From: Thozetella sp. PMI_491
Lineage: Eukaryota; Ascomycota; Sordariomycetes; Chaetosphaeriales; Chaetosphaeriaceae
Direction of reading: 5' to 3'
DNA length: 64,000 bases
Assembly: GCA_021432635.1 (NCBI GenBank)
Contig: MU270031.1
Span: 879,994 to 943,993 of the forward strand
The notes under the pieces are model-generated. The model was given only the letters and a program-made list of their open reading frames with translations. It had not been told where the DNA came from and made no database searches. Positions 51,581-62,915 of this stretch are shown in pieces. Each line of letters opens with the position of its first letter. Positions within the stretch are counted from its first letter, which is position 1. Made by a program: the position numbers and the translations under genes.

Positions 51581-54515
51581 ATGGCCAAGTCACTCGCTAC
51601 GTGCTTGACGCTACTGTGCCTCTGCGTGGCCAGCACGGTCGCGAGGCCACAGCGCGGTCCGGCATCCCAACCGACACGGTCTTCTAGGCAGGCGCCGTCC
51701 CTCACCAAGAAGGACAATGTGCCAGACGCTCAGTCGACCATCTGTGGCGAAATCATCGACCAGGTGAATCTCGGCTTCACCGTCTTCTACGCGTCTGATG
51801 CATATGCCTGCCTCAAGAGCGTGCCATTCAATGCCGCTGTAGCTACGCGCTTCGTCGACTACTATAACACAACCGTCCAGTTCCAGAGCACACTTTCGTA
51901 TCTAAAAACCCCCCCAGCAGGGTACCAGCAGCCAGCCCTGGATGTAGTGGGAGAGCTAGGACGCATCAAGGAAAACATCAATAAGGGCGCCTACCCGGAT
52001 CAGTACACCTTCGAGGCCGATCTGCAGAACATCGTCTACCGGATCCACGATTCGCACGTGGACCTGTACGCGGGCATCCTAGCCTCGTTCGTGTTTGCGA
52101 GCCCGTTCAACGTCGTGTCCGCATCCAAGGATGGCAAGGAGCCGCCGAAGCTCTATCTTAAAGGTGAGGCCCGCGAACCCAAACGAGCCCGAGGCTGGCT
52201 AGTAAGCTAACTCTTGTAAACCAGACGACATCGTCGCGTCCCATGAGGGCACAGCTGAGGGCCCCCCTCTGGCTATCACGGCCATAAACGGGGTAGATGT
52301 CACCGAATACCTAACCCAGTTCGCAGCCCTGCAGTCGGTCGGTCTGCTGGAGCCACATGGCGACTGGAACGCGTTGATGAGCAGCCCGGCGGAAGACATT
52401 CAGGGAAATCTGAACATCTTCGGTGGAGGCTTGACCTTCTATCCCGGCGACGACATGAACGTCACCTTCGCCGACAACACGACCACCCAGACCTGGTGGC
52501 TCGCCTTTTACTCGGAGCCGTACTATACTGGACCTCTGACGACAGGTGGCGACTTCTTCAACTACTTCGTCCTTGGACTGCTGCCCGCTTCCTTTAATAC
52601 TTCAACCCTCCCGGCGGCGTTTTTGCTCAACGAGACGGATACAGATACCGACGACACCAGCAGCGATGACGACATTACTGCACCTACTATATTGACCCCG
52701 TTCAACCTCAGTTCCGCGTATCCCGAGAAACCAGATGTGCTGCAGAGCACGGTAGGCTTCTCCGGAGGAATCGTCTCTGGGTACTTCCTGAACGACACTG
52801 GCACCGGCGTGGTGAGCATTCCCACGTTTGACCAGATCAGCGCGGATGTGGGGCAGTTCTCTAAATCGGTCCGGGAGTTCATCAACCGGGCACAGACGGC
52901 CAAGCTCTCTAAGATTATCATCGACCTGCAAGGCAATACGGGCGGCCTCGTGGAGCTCGCATTCGTGACTTTTCGCCAGTTCTTCCCGGACCAGACTCCG
53001 TTTGCGGGTAGCCGGCGCAGGAGTCACGAGCTGGCCAACGTTCTAGGTGAGGCCTTCACGACGTACTGGGAGAATCTTGCCGCGACGGAGGACAACAAGG
53101 TAGATCTCCAGGCAAACGAGTGGGTTGTTGGGAACCGCCTGAATGCCGCGACAGGCAAGAACTTCAGCAGTTGGAAGGAATACTACGGCCCTCTTACGTA
53201 CAACGGAGACAAGTTCTCCCTCGTGGTAAGCATGTTAGTGGTGCCGGTCGGTTTTGCCTTGCAACTAACATGGCTTCTAGGAACAATACGACCTCGCTAA
53301 CGAAGTGTTCGACTCTGTCAACTTTGAAGGCTGGATTCCGGTTGCTTACACAGATCGGGGCGCCAACCCCCCACCTGCAGCGCCGTGGAAGGCCGAGAAC
53401 GTAGTTGTGGTATGGACAAGAGAATCTCCTGACATCTAGGACACCCGGCTAACCCTGTTCAGTTGACCGATGGAGAATGCTCCTCAACCTGTGCTCTATT
53501 CGTGGAGATGCTCACTGCAATCGGCGTGCGTAGCGTCGTCGCTGGGGGCAGGCCTGTGCCCGGACCAATGCAGGCTGTAAGCGGCACACGTGGTGCGCAT
53601 CCGTACTCGTCGTCGGACCTCGATTCAGATATCAGCCAGGCCGGCGGATTGAGCGAAAGCGCGGCCGCGGCGCTGCCGCAGGTCCGTGATTCCGGCATCT
53701 TCATCGACTACGCGGGCTTCAACCTTCGCGACCAAGTTCGCAAGGACGACAAGACTGGGGCGCCGCTGCAGTTCACCTACATTCCCGCCAACTGCCGGCT
53801 GTACTACACTCTCGCCAACGCTTGGAACATGAGCGCCCTGTGGCGGGACGTCGACACTGCGGTCTGGAAAGACCCATCCAAATGCGTAGAAGGCTCGAGC
53901 GACTTGAAGGCGGGCTCTACGATTACAACGCCTCCAGCCCCGACTGGTGAACCCGTGAGGCCGACTCTAGACTACATCGAGGCATCGGATCACAACGAAC
54001 ACGATGGCCCGGGCGCGCTGGCCGACAAGCCAAGCGGCGCTAGCAAGGCCTGGGAGGCCCAGATATGCGCGAAAGCCAGCGACTGCAAGGACAAGAACTT
54101 CCCGTGCCAGACGGTCGAGTTCAAGTGCGCGGGCAAGTCAGGGCTCTACAAGAACAAACTGTGCGTGGGACGGTGCCTCAAGCACGGCTCTGCTGCGTGC
54201 ACGAACCCGAACCATTACGGGTGCGGTCATCTCGTCGGCAAGGAGGGCCATACCGCTCTTATAGCGGACTCGTTCAGGAAGAGCAAGGTGGTTGACGGGC
54301 TGTACTCAGGAGTCTGCGTGCCCTACATTGGCACGACAGATATGTGCAACGCGAAGAATGGGGCAAAGAAGGTACCGAATAGCGACATCGATGACGACGT
54401 CAGCTTGTCGGGCGGAAAGCAATCTACGAATAACGTAGCGACCACGGATACATGGAGCATTGAGGGGAACACGGCAAAATTCAGCTTGGGATTACTGGGT
54501 GACATCTGGATATAA
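51581..54515 (+). CDS. secreted S41-family (CPAF-like) peptidase with Cys-rich C-terminus
   Basis: A serine peptidase of the tail-specific/CPAF-like S41 group found in many ascomycetes. Four exons (51581-52163, 52225-53225, 53281-53409 and 53463-54515) give 921 residues. A signal peptide (about 1-21) is followed by a propeptide-like stretch with basic sites. The PDZ-like region contains FRIHDSHVDLY-type and INGVDVTEY motifs. The S41 core has IIIDLQGNTGG, and the nucleophile loop LTDGECSSTCALF has its serine(s) at 578-579, just past the last splice. A further module with nine cysteines (about 773-825) and a Gly/Thr-rich end are additional to the usual core. Several N-x-S/T sites fit secretion. 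Substrates are unknown. Confidence 0.88.
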
Positions 54516-54778
54516 GATACCAAGGAGCATTTTGCATAGATATACCATGATTTTAATTACTGATCACCACCTCACTTGACGCGCTATGGAAGTTGATGTC
54601 ACTGATCTGTAGGGCATCAATACGCGTCTGAGCGAGCGCGTATCTGCGCTGAATGGTATATCGAAGAGCGCCAGAAATGGGCGACAAGTGGGGTGCGCGA
54701 GCAAGATACAATAGTTTATACGATTCTGGGCCCTAACATTCGATACTGGCGGCATCATCATCCGCATCAGACCACCCG

Positions 54779-55540
54779 TCAGCCCCTGCCGGACCCGAAG
54801 CTCCTGACTGCCACCCACCCGCCACGGAAGATGCGGCTTGCTGCCATCCAGAACCAGAAGTCTTTCACATGGCCCCACGCCCACGACTTGTATGCCTGTG
54901 GGGTTGCCGACCAGCCTACATACCAGGACCCAACAACCGTGGCTACAGCAGCGAAGCGCGCCACATACACCCAGGTGTCGACGGAGAATAGCAGGTAGCC
55001 GAGCAACAGAAGCTCGCCCAGCACGAACCGCCACCAGTACTCGGGCCGCCACGTCCAGCTAGGCACGAGCGTGTGCCGCTGCACGCGGCCATTGCGAATG
55101 ACGGTCCGGGTCGGATCACCCAGGGGGAACTCGACCACCACCGCGTCGGTGAGCGAGGCGACGCGGTAGTGAAAGTAGCACGCCGCCGCCAGCACGAAGT
55201 CGGACACGAACCAGTCGACGATCTGCGCGCCCTGGATCGGTATCACCCACGCCAGAGGCGTAAAGGGGACTCCCGCGAGGCTCACGAGCACGACGGCCGC
55301 GCAGATGGCGCTAATCCGCCGCAGGGTCCGGTCGGCCGACGACAGCGGCTGGGGGAACGAGAAGCTCCCGGGGTCCGACCCGTCGTCCGGATCCGACGCG
55401 GGGGTCTGGCTCTCCAGGTCGTCGAGGAGACCGTTTCGGCGATCCCCCATCGGGATCTGGGGCGCAGGGCCGGCATAGGGCGGCGGCGGCCGGGCGGCCG
55501 GGGGTGTGGTGGGAGGCGTGTCGGGCTTTTCGCCGGTCAT
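54779..55540 (-). CDS. predicted membrane protein, unknown function
   Basis: A single exon of 253 residues, no named family recognised. A Pro-rich cytosolic N-terminus (TPPTTPPAARPPPPYAGPAP) precedes three to four hydrophobic segments: ISAICAAVVLVSLAGVPFT, IVDWFVSDFVLAAACYF, and a longer pair from WWRFVLGELLLLGYLLF to VATVVGSWYVGW. The C-terminus is Trp/Phe-rich (WGHVKDFWFWMAASRIF). The ATG at 55540 gives MTGEKPDTPP; an upstream in-frame ATG at 55660 would add 40 residues of poor quality. Coding is supported by consistent codon use and helical hydrophobic periodicity only. Confidence 0.6.
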   Translation of the reverse strand: MTGEKPDTPPTTPPAARPPPPYAGPAPQIPMGDRRNGLLDDLESQTPASDPDDGSDPGSFSFPQPLSSADRTLRRISAICAAVVLVSLAGVPFTPLAWVIPIQGAQIVDWFVSDFVLAAACYFHYRVASLTDAVVVEFPLGDPTRTVIRNGRVQRHTLVPSWTWRPEYWWRFVLGELLLLGYLLFSVDTWVYVARFAAVATVVGSWYVGWSATPQAYKSWAWGHVKDFWFWMAASRIFRGGWVAVRSFGSGRG

Positions 55541-56431
55541 GTTTTGTGTCGACGAGATCGGATACAGACAAGAGGAGATGCTGCGGAAGAGCACTGGATG
55601 GGGGATGCAATTCCAAGGCCTATCGGGATTAGGTGCGGTGTAATAGAAATAAGGTAACACCTATCGAGCCACTCGACGGGAACGGCTGCCTAGGAGCTTG
55701 GCATGCTCCCATTTATAAACACCTATGGGACGGCGCTGTGCGACCTGACCCAACAGCCTTGTCTTGCCGCCTGGCTGCAGCGCCTACATATCACCTAAGG
55801 TGTTAAGATAGACGAGTACCATGTAGTAGGGGCCCGGCGTGGCGGTGCTGCAGGATCCCCAACCGCCCGGGGGCTGGACCTGACTGCCCTGTTATGTCCC
55901 AGGCTCCGCCTAGCAAGCGGGTTGGCTCGGCTTGATTGGCCCTTTTGGGTCGATGGAAGCTCCGAGCACAGCGCCAATCTGCAGCAACAGCAACCTTTGA
56001 GAAGGAAAACACCTGGGCGCAGTAACTATGATGTTATGCTCTAGGAAAGGCGCTTGCTGCATCATCATCCTTGCGAGGTGGTACTTGGTGGCTGTAATCC
56101 AACGTGGCCCTTTTCCACAGCGGCCCACTGGCGCTTTGTAGCTGGCCGGGTTTTTTACATAGCAAGCAGAGAAAGGACCCCGGTAACTAACCCTTTTTTA
56201 TTTCTTTCATCTCCGTTGTACTACGAAAAACAACGTTGGATGACACTGGAAATTCGTGATAGAATTACTCCGGGTCGCTACCGTGGTTTACTGCTCTTAA
56301 TGCGCCAACGACGTTGAGAATCCGATCCACATGTAAATTGCTAGAAGGTAGAGCTTGCCGAAGCATGACTATGGGGGAAGTATCAATCTCGCTTCTGTTT
56401 AACTACCTTGTTCTTGTGAGAAGAGAGTGAG

Positions 56432-56458
56432 GGTGGAGGTGTTCGTAACACCTCCACC
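56432..56458. repeat. perfect 12-bp inverted repeat, LTR/MITE-end-like
   Basis: GGTGGAGGTGTT (56432-56443) and AACACCTCCACC (56447-56458) are exact complements around a 3-nt loop. TGTT...AACA ends with GTTCGTAAC at the centre resemble termini of fungal LTR elements or MITEs. No target-site duplication or partner copy could be established. Confidence 0.6.
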
Positions 56459-57060
56459 ATGGTTGTGAGTCCCTTAGGCTATTGTGAGTACCAGATTCTG
56501 ACCACCGACCATATTATAACCATGCTTATGAAATGTGACCGGCAGAGCAAGCTCTTCAGCACAGTATGCAATATAATCTTGAGAGATGTTGTCAAACCTG
56601 CCTTCAAGGGCCATAGGCCTATGTTTATGGCTGGATACCGCAAGGAGCAAAATGTAGACCTGGGGTAAAGACTGTCAATTACGGGCAGACTACAGAATTG
56701 ACCCTTCTTGTCTCACTTTGGAGGAGATAAATATGTAGACATAGGATTCATTGCTCTTTTCTAGTTAGATCTTTGACTCTCAGTCTTCAACACCCGGTGG
56801 TTCGGCATGGCAGAGCTCGGGATACCGGCTGGCAAACAAATCAGATACTTCTCACTTCTATCCCCTTTTCTTCCAAATTTCCAAACACGCCTGTATTAAA
56901 GCCCTAGCTTACTTCCATGGAGCCTGTCTCTCAAAATTTGCCAGCGCGCCGAAAATGTGCCATGGCACACAGACCACCCGGCCCCTCGTCTAGATAAACA
57001 AACTCCCGCGATTCTCACAAACCCCTCCCTTTCCTCTCCTCTACAACCCGCCTCCTATGC

Positions 57061-57290
57061 TGTAGCCCAGCGTCGTCTCCGGGCGACTGCCTATGGTGCG
57101 GCCGGAGGCAGCTCCATCTGTGGTCCAGCGTTACTCTCGGGTAGCTGCCTATGGTGCGGATCGGAGTAGCCCCCATGAGCAGTCCAGCGTTGCCCCAGAG
57201 GCTACGCCTGGCACTCGTGGGGGACAACCATTTGTGGTCCAGCGTCGCTTCGGTGACTGCATATGGTGCTTATGGTTGTTATTCATTTTT
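57061..57290 (+). repeat. degenerate tandem repeat, four units of about 55-59 bp
   Basis: Units begin at 57061, 57119, 57178 and 57233. Each starts with a GTCCAGCGT-like core (TGTAGCCCAGCG, TGTGGTCCAGCG, AGCAGTCCAGCG, TGTGGTCCAGCG), and three contain CTGC.TATGGTGC about 28 nt later. No open frame is maintained through them. Confidence 0.75.
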
Positions 57291-58232
57291 GGGCGCCTTG
57301 TACTGCTTCTCGCAGAATCTTCATTTTTCATTGCCCCTCCAGGCTTGCCTGGGAGGCGAAGAAGGCGAATAACCCAAGGACACCCGCCCAAGTGCTTGCG
57401 ACCTGAGCTCGGTCTCCTCCCAGTTCTTCAGCTCATCTGCCCGCATCATATCTACCTATTCGAACTGTCTACGCAGTGTGACCATCAGGGAAGTCTTTCT
57501 CTTCTTCCAAGCGGATTGTTCTAACTGACGACCTTAGGGTTCTATTAGGATATGCGTTTCTTTATCCCATGGCGCATCGGCATAACACGAGCGCGGAACC
57601 ACCAACACCACCTGAGCCCGAATTATCCTCTCAGCTCACTCATTATCAAATTTACCTTGCGCCAGCTTCTCCTCTTGGTCACCCACTGCAGCAAGCAGCA
57701 ATGTGAGGACTTGTGAACCACAACTCATCCGCCCCAGCACTCCTTTGGCATACCCTTCTCCTAGCTGCTTGGCTGCTGGCCTGGAAACACTCTCTCATTT
57801 GAACGGAAGTGAAATTCTGGCGGAGGCTGAACCTCTGCATGAATATACCTGCTCCCAGTCGCCGAGCCGCTTGTTGGGCTGACCACTGACCGCCCTCTAG
57901 CTGAGAGCTATCGAATGCTGCCGTCGGCCCATCGACGTGTTGTAGTGCGGCATTCGAGCCTCACTCGACCCGGATCCCGGCGCTCGTATATTCGACCGAG
58001 TTTGTTATCTTCACTCAGCAGTGTCGTATTTTCGCGGCTGCCTAGTAAACCAGCTCCCAAACGGGCGTTAGTTCGTGCGGGGATGCTGAGATTAGAAACG
58101 CTTTGCTCCCGTGTTTCGGAGTGCAACACATGTTTCTATTCCGACATAACTAACATGGCCTGCATTGGAATTTGGTAGGCCATACGCTGCACTCACAAGT
58201 AACAACGGGCTGGTTCCTTTTCGCACCAAACC

Positions 58233-59375
58233 ATGGCAACCGTAACGCGATACTTTGCGAACACCGAGGCGCCGCCGGGCCTCGAGAACCTGGACTTCCG
58301 CGATCAGCTGGTAAAAAGCATCACGTTGATTGTCCGCGACTGTGCTCCCAAAAATCCGTGGACGGACCCTTTCAAAAACAAGCCAGTCGGGCTTTGGACA
58401 GGCCCGACGGCACTGGCATATCTCTTTCTGTGGTTGTCGCAGACACATCCCGATCTGGTCGTGGAGGGCCGCACCCCCATCGAGTGGTGCAACGCCTATC
58501 TTGACTGCGGCCAATCAGATATCACCAGTGCGCATGATCTGAACGGATGGGCCGTGAAGAACGAGTATCTCGCCTTCAACACCGTCAAGGCTTGCGTGAC
58601 CAAGGACTTGGCGTATGTGACCAAGGTCGAAGAGGCCCTCCGTACGGGTTATGACTGTCCAGATGTCGACAATGAGCACCTTGTCGGCCGGGCCGGGACT
58701 CTCAGCTTGCTGCGCATCATTAGCCACTTCGTGCCCGAGTCTGCCGCTGCCATGAAGAAGTGCATGGAGCCCTTGATCCAACACCTCCTTGCGTCTCGTC
58801 CCTGGCGCTTCCACGGCCACAACTATATTGGTGCCGCCCACGGTGTTATCGGAATCATCACTCAGATCATCCTTTCGGACCCGAAGCAGGTTCAGGAGCT
58901 GGAGCCGTATCTGACGGAGATGCTGGACCTGCAGCAAGAGGACGGGCACTGGTTCATCACCGAAGACCCGAACCTCGGAGAGCCAGACCTTGTCCACTAC
59001 TGCCACGGCTCCCCCGGCTTCGTCATGTCCTTCATGAAGCTGCGCCCGCACGTGCCGGAGGAGATGCAGAAGCGGTTCGACGTGGCGATCGAGCGCGGCC
59101 GAAAGGAAGTCTGGGAGAAGGGTCTGCTCACCAAGGAGCCCAATCTGTGTCACGGCATCACCGGAAACATGCTGGCATTCGAGGACTGGGAACAGCGGAA
59201 ACATTTTATGGCCTTTACAACAATGGAGGCTATTCAAGAGGGTAAGAAGGAAGGCAAATTCATCAAAGGCGATGACCCGTTCGGTCTGTACTGGGGAGAA
59301 GCAGGACGCGCCTGGGGCTGGATGATCATGGACTCGGGAATAGATTTAGGGTATCCTACCTATACCGATGTCTAG
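58233..59375 (+). CDS. LanC-like (lanthionine synthetase C-like) protein
   Basis: A eukaryotic relative of bacterial lantibiotic cyclases; animal LANCL proteins bind zinc and act on glutathione or phosphorylated peptides. Single exon, 380 residues. The alpha/alpha-toroid is shown by repeated G-x-x-G motifs (GLWTGPTALAYLFL, LVGRAGTLSLLRI, NYIGAAHGVIGIITQI, HYCHGSPGFVMSF, NLCHGITGNMLAF, GLYWGEAGRAWGW). The zinc ligands of the family are conserved: C257, C306 and H307, with the catalytic-type H203 in GAAHG. No lantibiotic precursor or dehydratase gene is nearby, so peptide cyclisation in the bacterial sense is not supported. It stands alone between two long spacers. Confidence 0.93.
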   Translation: MATVTRYFANTEAPPGLENLDFRDQLVKSITLIVRDCAPKNPWTDPFKNKPVGLWTGPTALAYLFLWLSQTHPDLVVEGRTPIEWCNAYLDCGQSDITSAHDLNGWAVKNEYLAFNTVKACVTKDLAYVTKVEEALRTGYDCPDVDNEHLVGRAGTLSLLRIISHFVPESAAAMKKCMEPLIQHLLASRPWRFHGHNYIGAAHGVIGIITQIILSDPKQVQELEPYLTEMLDLQQEDGHWFITEDPNLGEPDLVHYCHGSPGFVMSFMKLRPHVPEEMQKRFDVAIERGRKEVWEKGLLTKEPNLCHGITGNMLAFEDWEQRKHFMAFTTMEAIQEGKKEGKFIKGDDPFGLYWGEAGRAWGWMIMDSGIDLGYPTYTDV

Positions 59376-60284
59376 ATGATGAGCCCTCCCTTCTGGAGCG
59401 TCTAACTTCTTTTTCTGCCAAATACGAGAGCCAGTCAACGGGCAGAGTCTACTGTTGGCCTCCCCTTCTACCTCTGGCCATAATAAGACCGAGCTGTCTG
59501 CACCCGGATGGCTCATGCAGCACTTCCAGCTTACATATAACGCGAGAAGTCTTCAAGTTCGTTCAAAAGCTTCACCGCTCCCCATCATTGATCGATTTCC
59601 TTCTTAAGTGCGCACTTGTTCTTCGACGGGAGGGCAGTTCTCAGCCGAAAGCTGGCCGAAACTAGGGCAATTATGAAGAAAGAGCCACGGCTATATGAGG
59701 TTCTCATGAAATCACTCTCATGGGATTTTCAAGCGTCTTTGTTTGTCTTTGTATTTTGATTCCCTCCGGGGCAAGGTACCACCAGGACACAAAGCCGTCT
59801 TCACAGCTCGTTCAACTATTGAGAGCCAGCCCGGATCGGAGTTAGGGAGTTAGCGCAGCACAAGTGCTTTCGCCATTCCCGAAGCATTCCCAGAGCCACC
59901 GGATGTTGGTTCCGTTGTCGGGCCCCCTTTAGGATTTCTCGAGCTAGCACAAAACCTGAAGGAGGATCCATTCTTCAGAGGGCCGTGCCACTCAATTGGG
60001 CGCCCTTAAGCACGCAACAAGCGGCGAGGCTTGCAGTGGTCTACATCGTGGGCGCTAAGATTTTTTTACCCCAGGGGGCCCCGCTTGCAACTCTCAACAT
60101 TTAAACAAACAAACTGGCCGCCTTAAAAAAGTCAAATCACAACCCACAGGTCTGTGTCTTGCAGTGACTAGGCCGTGCTCCTGGATTTCTAGCGAATCGA
60201 AATTTACAGCTAGAGGCCTACCGGCACCGCGCGCCTTTCCATAGAACGGCCCCCCATCTTGTACGCCCAAGGAGATCAGAGAAG
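59376..60284. other. spacer between LanC-like and MFS genes
   Basis: 909 nt, nothing recognised apart from a T run near 60061-60066. Confidence 0.35.
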
Positions 60285-61886
60285 ATGGCGACAGCACCAG
60301 TGGTGGATCCCAAGGCAATCGCCGAAATAGCTGGCGATAGCCTGCTACCGTTGTCCCGCGAAGGGTCCAAGGAGCTGGAGGATGGCATTGCTCCGGCTGG
60401 CAAGGACGAAGAGGCCGGCGTGCACACGGTGGAGAAGGTCAACACGAGTTCTAGGAGATCTGACATCGACCCCTTCGCTGAGCCGCCCGACGGCGGGCTT
60501 AATGCGTGGCTGAAGGTGTTTGGATGCTTTCTCTTGTATTCCAATGTTTGGTAGGTCTCTCCGGAGGTTGTAGCACTGCCCGAATGCTGCAGTCTTTTGC
60601 TCTGTCGATACGGTCGCGAGCTCTGCTGACCGCGGCCTACCTATTCAGGGGCTTCACGATGACATTTGGTGCGTTCCAGGCCAACTATCAAAACGGCCTG
60701 CTTAGCTCGTCCTCCCCATCTGCAATCAGCTGGATCGGCACGATTCAGTCGTGGTTCTTGATCGTCTTCGGCGTGCTGTCGGGCCCCTTGTTCGACATGG
60801 GCTACTACCGCTACATGCTCATCATGGGCAATTTTCTCGTCGTCTTCGGCATCTTCATGCTCAGCCTGGCCAAGACATACTGGCAGGTCTTTCTGGCGCA
60901 GGGCGTATGCATGGGCTTCGGCGCCGGCTTTCTTTACGTCCCGAGCATCGCTTTGATCGGTCTCTCCTTCTCGAGGAAGCGAGCGCTGGCGCAAGGGATC
61001 GTCATGTCGGGCATCGCCGTCGGTAAGACCGCCTCAAGCCCCCCCGTTGGCTTCTCCGCATGATCTCGCTGACTAGTCCGACCGTCTAGGAGGGATTATC
61101 TATGTACTGGCATTCGACCGCATGACGGCCCAAAAGGGCCTCGCGTGGGCCATTCGCGTGCTGGGCTTCATCGCGCTCGGGGTCGCCCTCATCTCCTACC
61201 CCGCGTTGGTTAGCGGCACCGAATCGCTCTCGATTGCGCGCACCAGGCGGAAGCTTCTGGATCCCACCGCCCTCAGGGACCTTTCGTTCTATCTCTTTGC
61301 GACTGGCTCCTTCATGACCTTCCTCGGATACATGACGCCGTACTTTTACATCACCACCTTTGCTGAGGATGCCCTGGGCCTCTCGACAAGCACCTCGCTC
61401 TACATGCTAGTCACCGCTACGGCTGCTTCCTTCTTCGGTCGGCTGTCCGCCGGCGTAACCGCACATTTCCTAGGCCCCATCCTGACTTGGCTTTGTTGCG
61501 CCGCTATCTCGGGCGTCCTGTGCCTGTGCTGGATGGCGGTGCGCACCGAGTCTGGCCTGATTGTCTTCAGCGTCTTCTGGGGATTCTGCTCTGCTGGCCT
61601 CGTCACGCTCCCGGCAGCTGTATTCCCAGGTTTGTGCCCGGATCCCCGTCGATTGGGAACTAGAATTGGAATGTCGTGGGGTCTGTCGTCCTTCGGTTCT
61701 CTCATCGGGACCCCGATCGCCGGCGCGCTGCTTAAGCACAACATCGGGCCGGACGGCAGGCAGCTGTTTTCAGACTATCTTGCGTCCGAAATCTTCCCCG
61801 CTTGCTGTCTGCTCTGCGGGGGTGTGTTGATTTGCTGGCTCTGGCTTCGCACGATGAAGCAGCGCCAGTCTGGCTATTTTATATGA
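60285..61886 (+). CDS. MFS transporter, monocarboxylate-transporter-like
   Basis: A plasma-membrane carrier of the major facilitator superfamily, MCT/SLC16-like fungal group. Three exons (60285-60550, 60649-61022 and 61090-61886) give 478 residues with about twelve hydrophobic segments. After a charged N-terminus comes the family's EPPDGGLNAWLKVFGCFLL, then GFTMTFGAFQANYQNGLL, SAISWIGTIQSWFLIVFGVLSGPLFDMGYYR, and LAQGVCMGFGAGFLYVPSIALI. The central loop carries ARTRRKLLDPTALRD, followed by the second six-helix half with SWGLSSFGSLIGTPIAGALL. All joins are in frame. The substrate (monocarboxylate, siderophore or metabolite) cannot be told from sequence. Confidence 0.92.
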
Positions 61887-62730
61887 CGAAAGATACCCCT
61901 CCACCCATTAGTCGCAGGCAAGTGGGGATGAAGCCATGCATCGTGGAGCTGGTGCGGTAGTTGGCAGGATTATTGCTTTCCTTCCTGGGTTCGGGTTGAA
62001 CTGTTTCGGTCACGAGCCATGACGCCAAGTTCGAGCCACACTGTATGTCTTGCAAATTGGTTTGCTACTATTTTCCCGGGGAGAGCAGGCCAAAGGGTGT
62101 CTCATATGACTACTGTCGGCCCCACTCGATGCAGATGCCCTGATGGTCTCTCTTCAGCATGGCAAGCTACGATCACGATGTAGCACTGCTTCTACGTATA
62201 CACGCATCAACGTACATATTTCGAACGAGATGATGTAATTATAAATATGGTGGAATCAGGACTGAATTGAAATCTCAGTCCTGCAAGAAGCATCATCTGC
62301 ACCCCATTAGTGCCTCCACGAGCAAATATACTCACACTGGTTATGTTTTTGCTCTGAAAGCTTCGCTCATCCACAATAAATCCTGCCTATCAGGCAAAAA
62401 TGGATGTTTTAATCCTAAGTTAGACCCCGGTTAGGCCCATCACCAGTAGCTATAAACTGTTCTCCGCACTTTTAGCGTCCAGGCTATCCATCAGAACCAG
62501 CTTACTAGCCTCGTGCTGGTGATACCAACCCATTTACCCGATGATACAGCGATTCACTGGATTGATGCCTTGTACGCGTCTCAATTTATCTGGTATAATA
62601 TTTGTACCGTGACCTTCTTCTATATGTTTCGTCCGCGGTTGTAATCTGTGGCAAGACTGATTCGTTCCCCTAAGTCAGGATAGCCACCGCTGCACCGGCA
62701 ATGCCTGAAAAGCCGAATACACGACTACAC
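61887..62730. other. spacer with a 9-bp hairpin
   Basis: 844 nt without a gene. CAGGACTGA (62257-62265) and TCAGTCCTG (62275-62283) form a perfect inverted repeat. Confidence 0.4.
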
Positions 62731-62915
62731 TTAGACAATTTTGGCCTGGAGCTCCTCTATGTATTTCTTGGTTTCATTTTCCCACGAAGCAAATCGCGTG
62801 AGGCCGTCCTGGAGCATAGGATTGGTTCTAACGTCCTTATCGTTATAATCGTAAAGGACAGCGCCTGCGAGGTAGTCGGCATCAAGGGAGTAGACCTGGG
62901 ACTCGTTGGTTTGGG

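Larger units (their letters stand above)
55541..58232. other. 2.7 kb gene-free region with a hairpin and degenerate repeats
   Basis: No gene recognised. It contains a perfect 12-bp hairpin at 56432-56458, an AT-rich tract up to about 56900, and a four-unit degenerate tandem repeat at 57061-57290. Together these suggest old mobile-element debris. Confidence 0.5.

Noticed and set aside
56332-56792. Complete solo LTR around the 56432-56458 hairpin
   Set aside because: TG...CA boundaries can be placed in either orientation, but no matching 5-bp target duplication flanks any choice.
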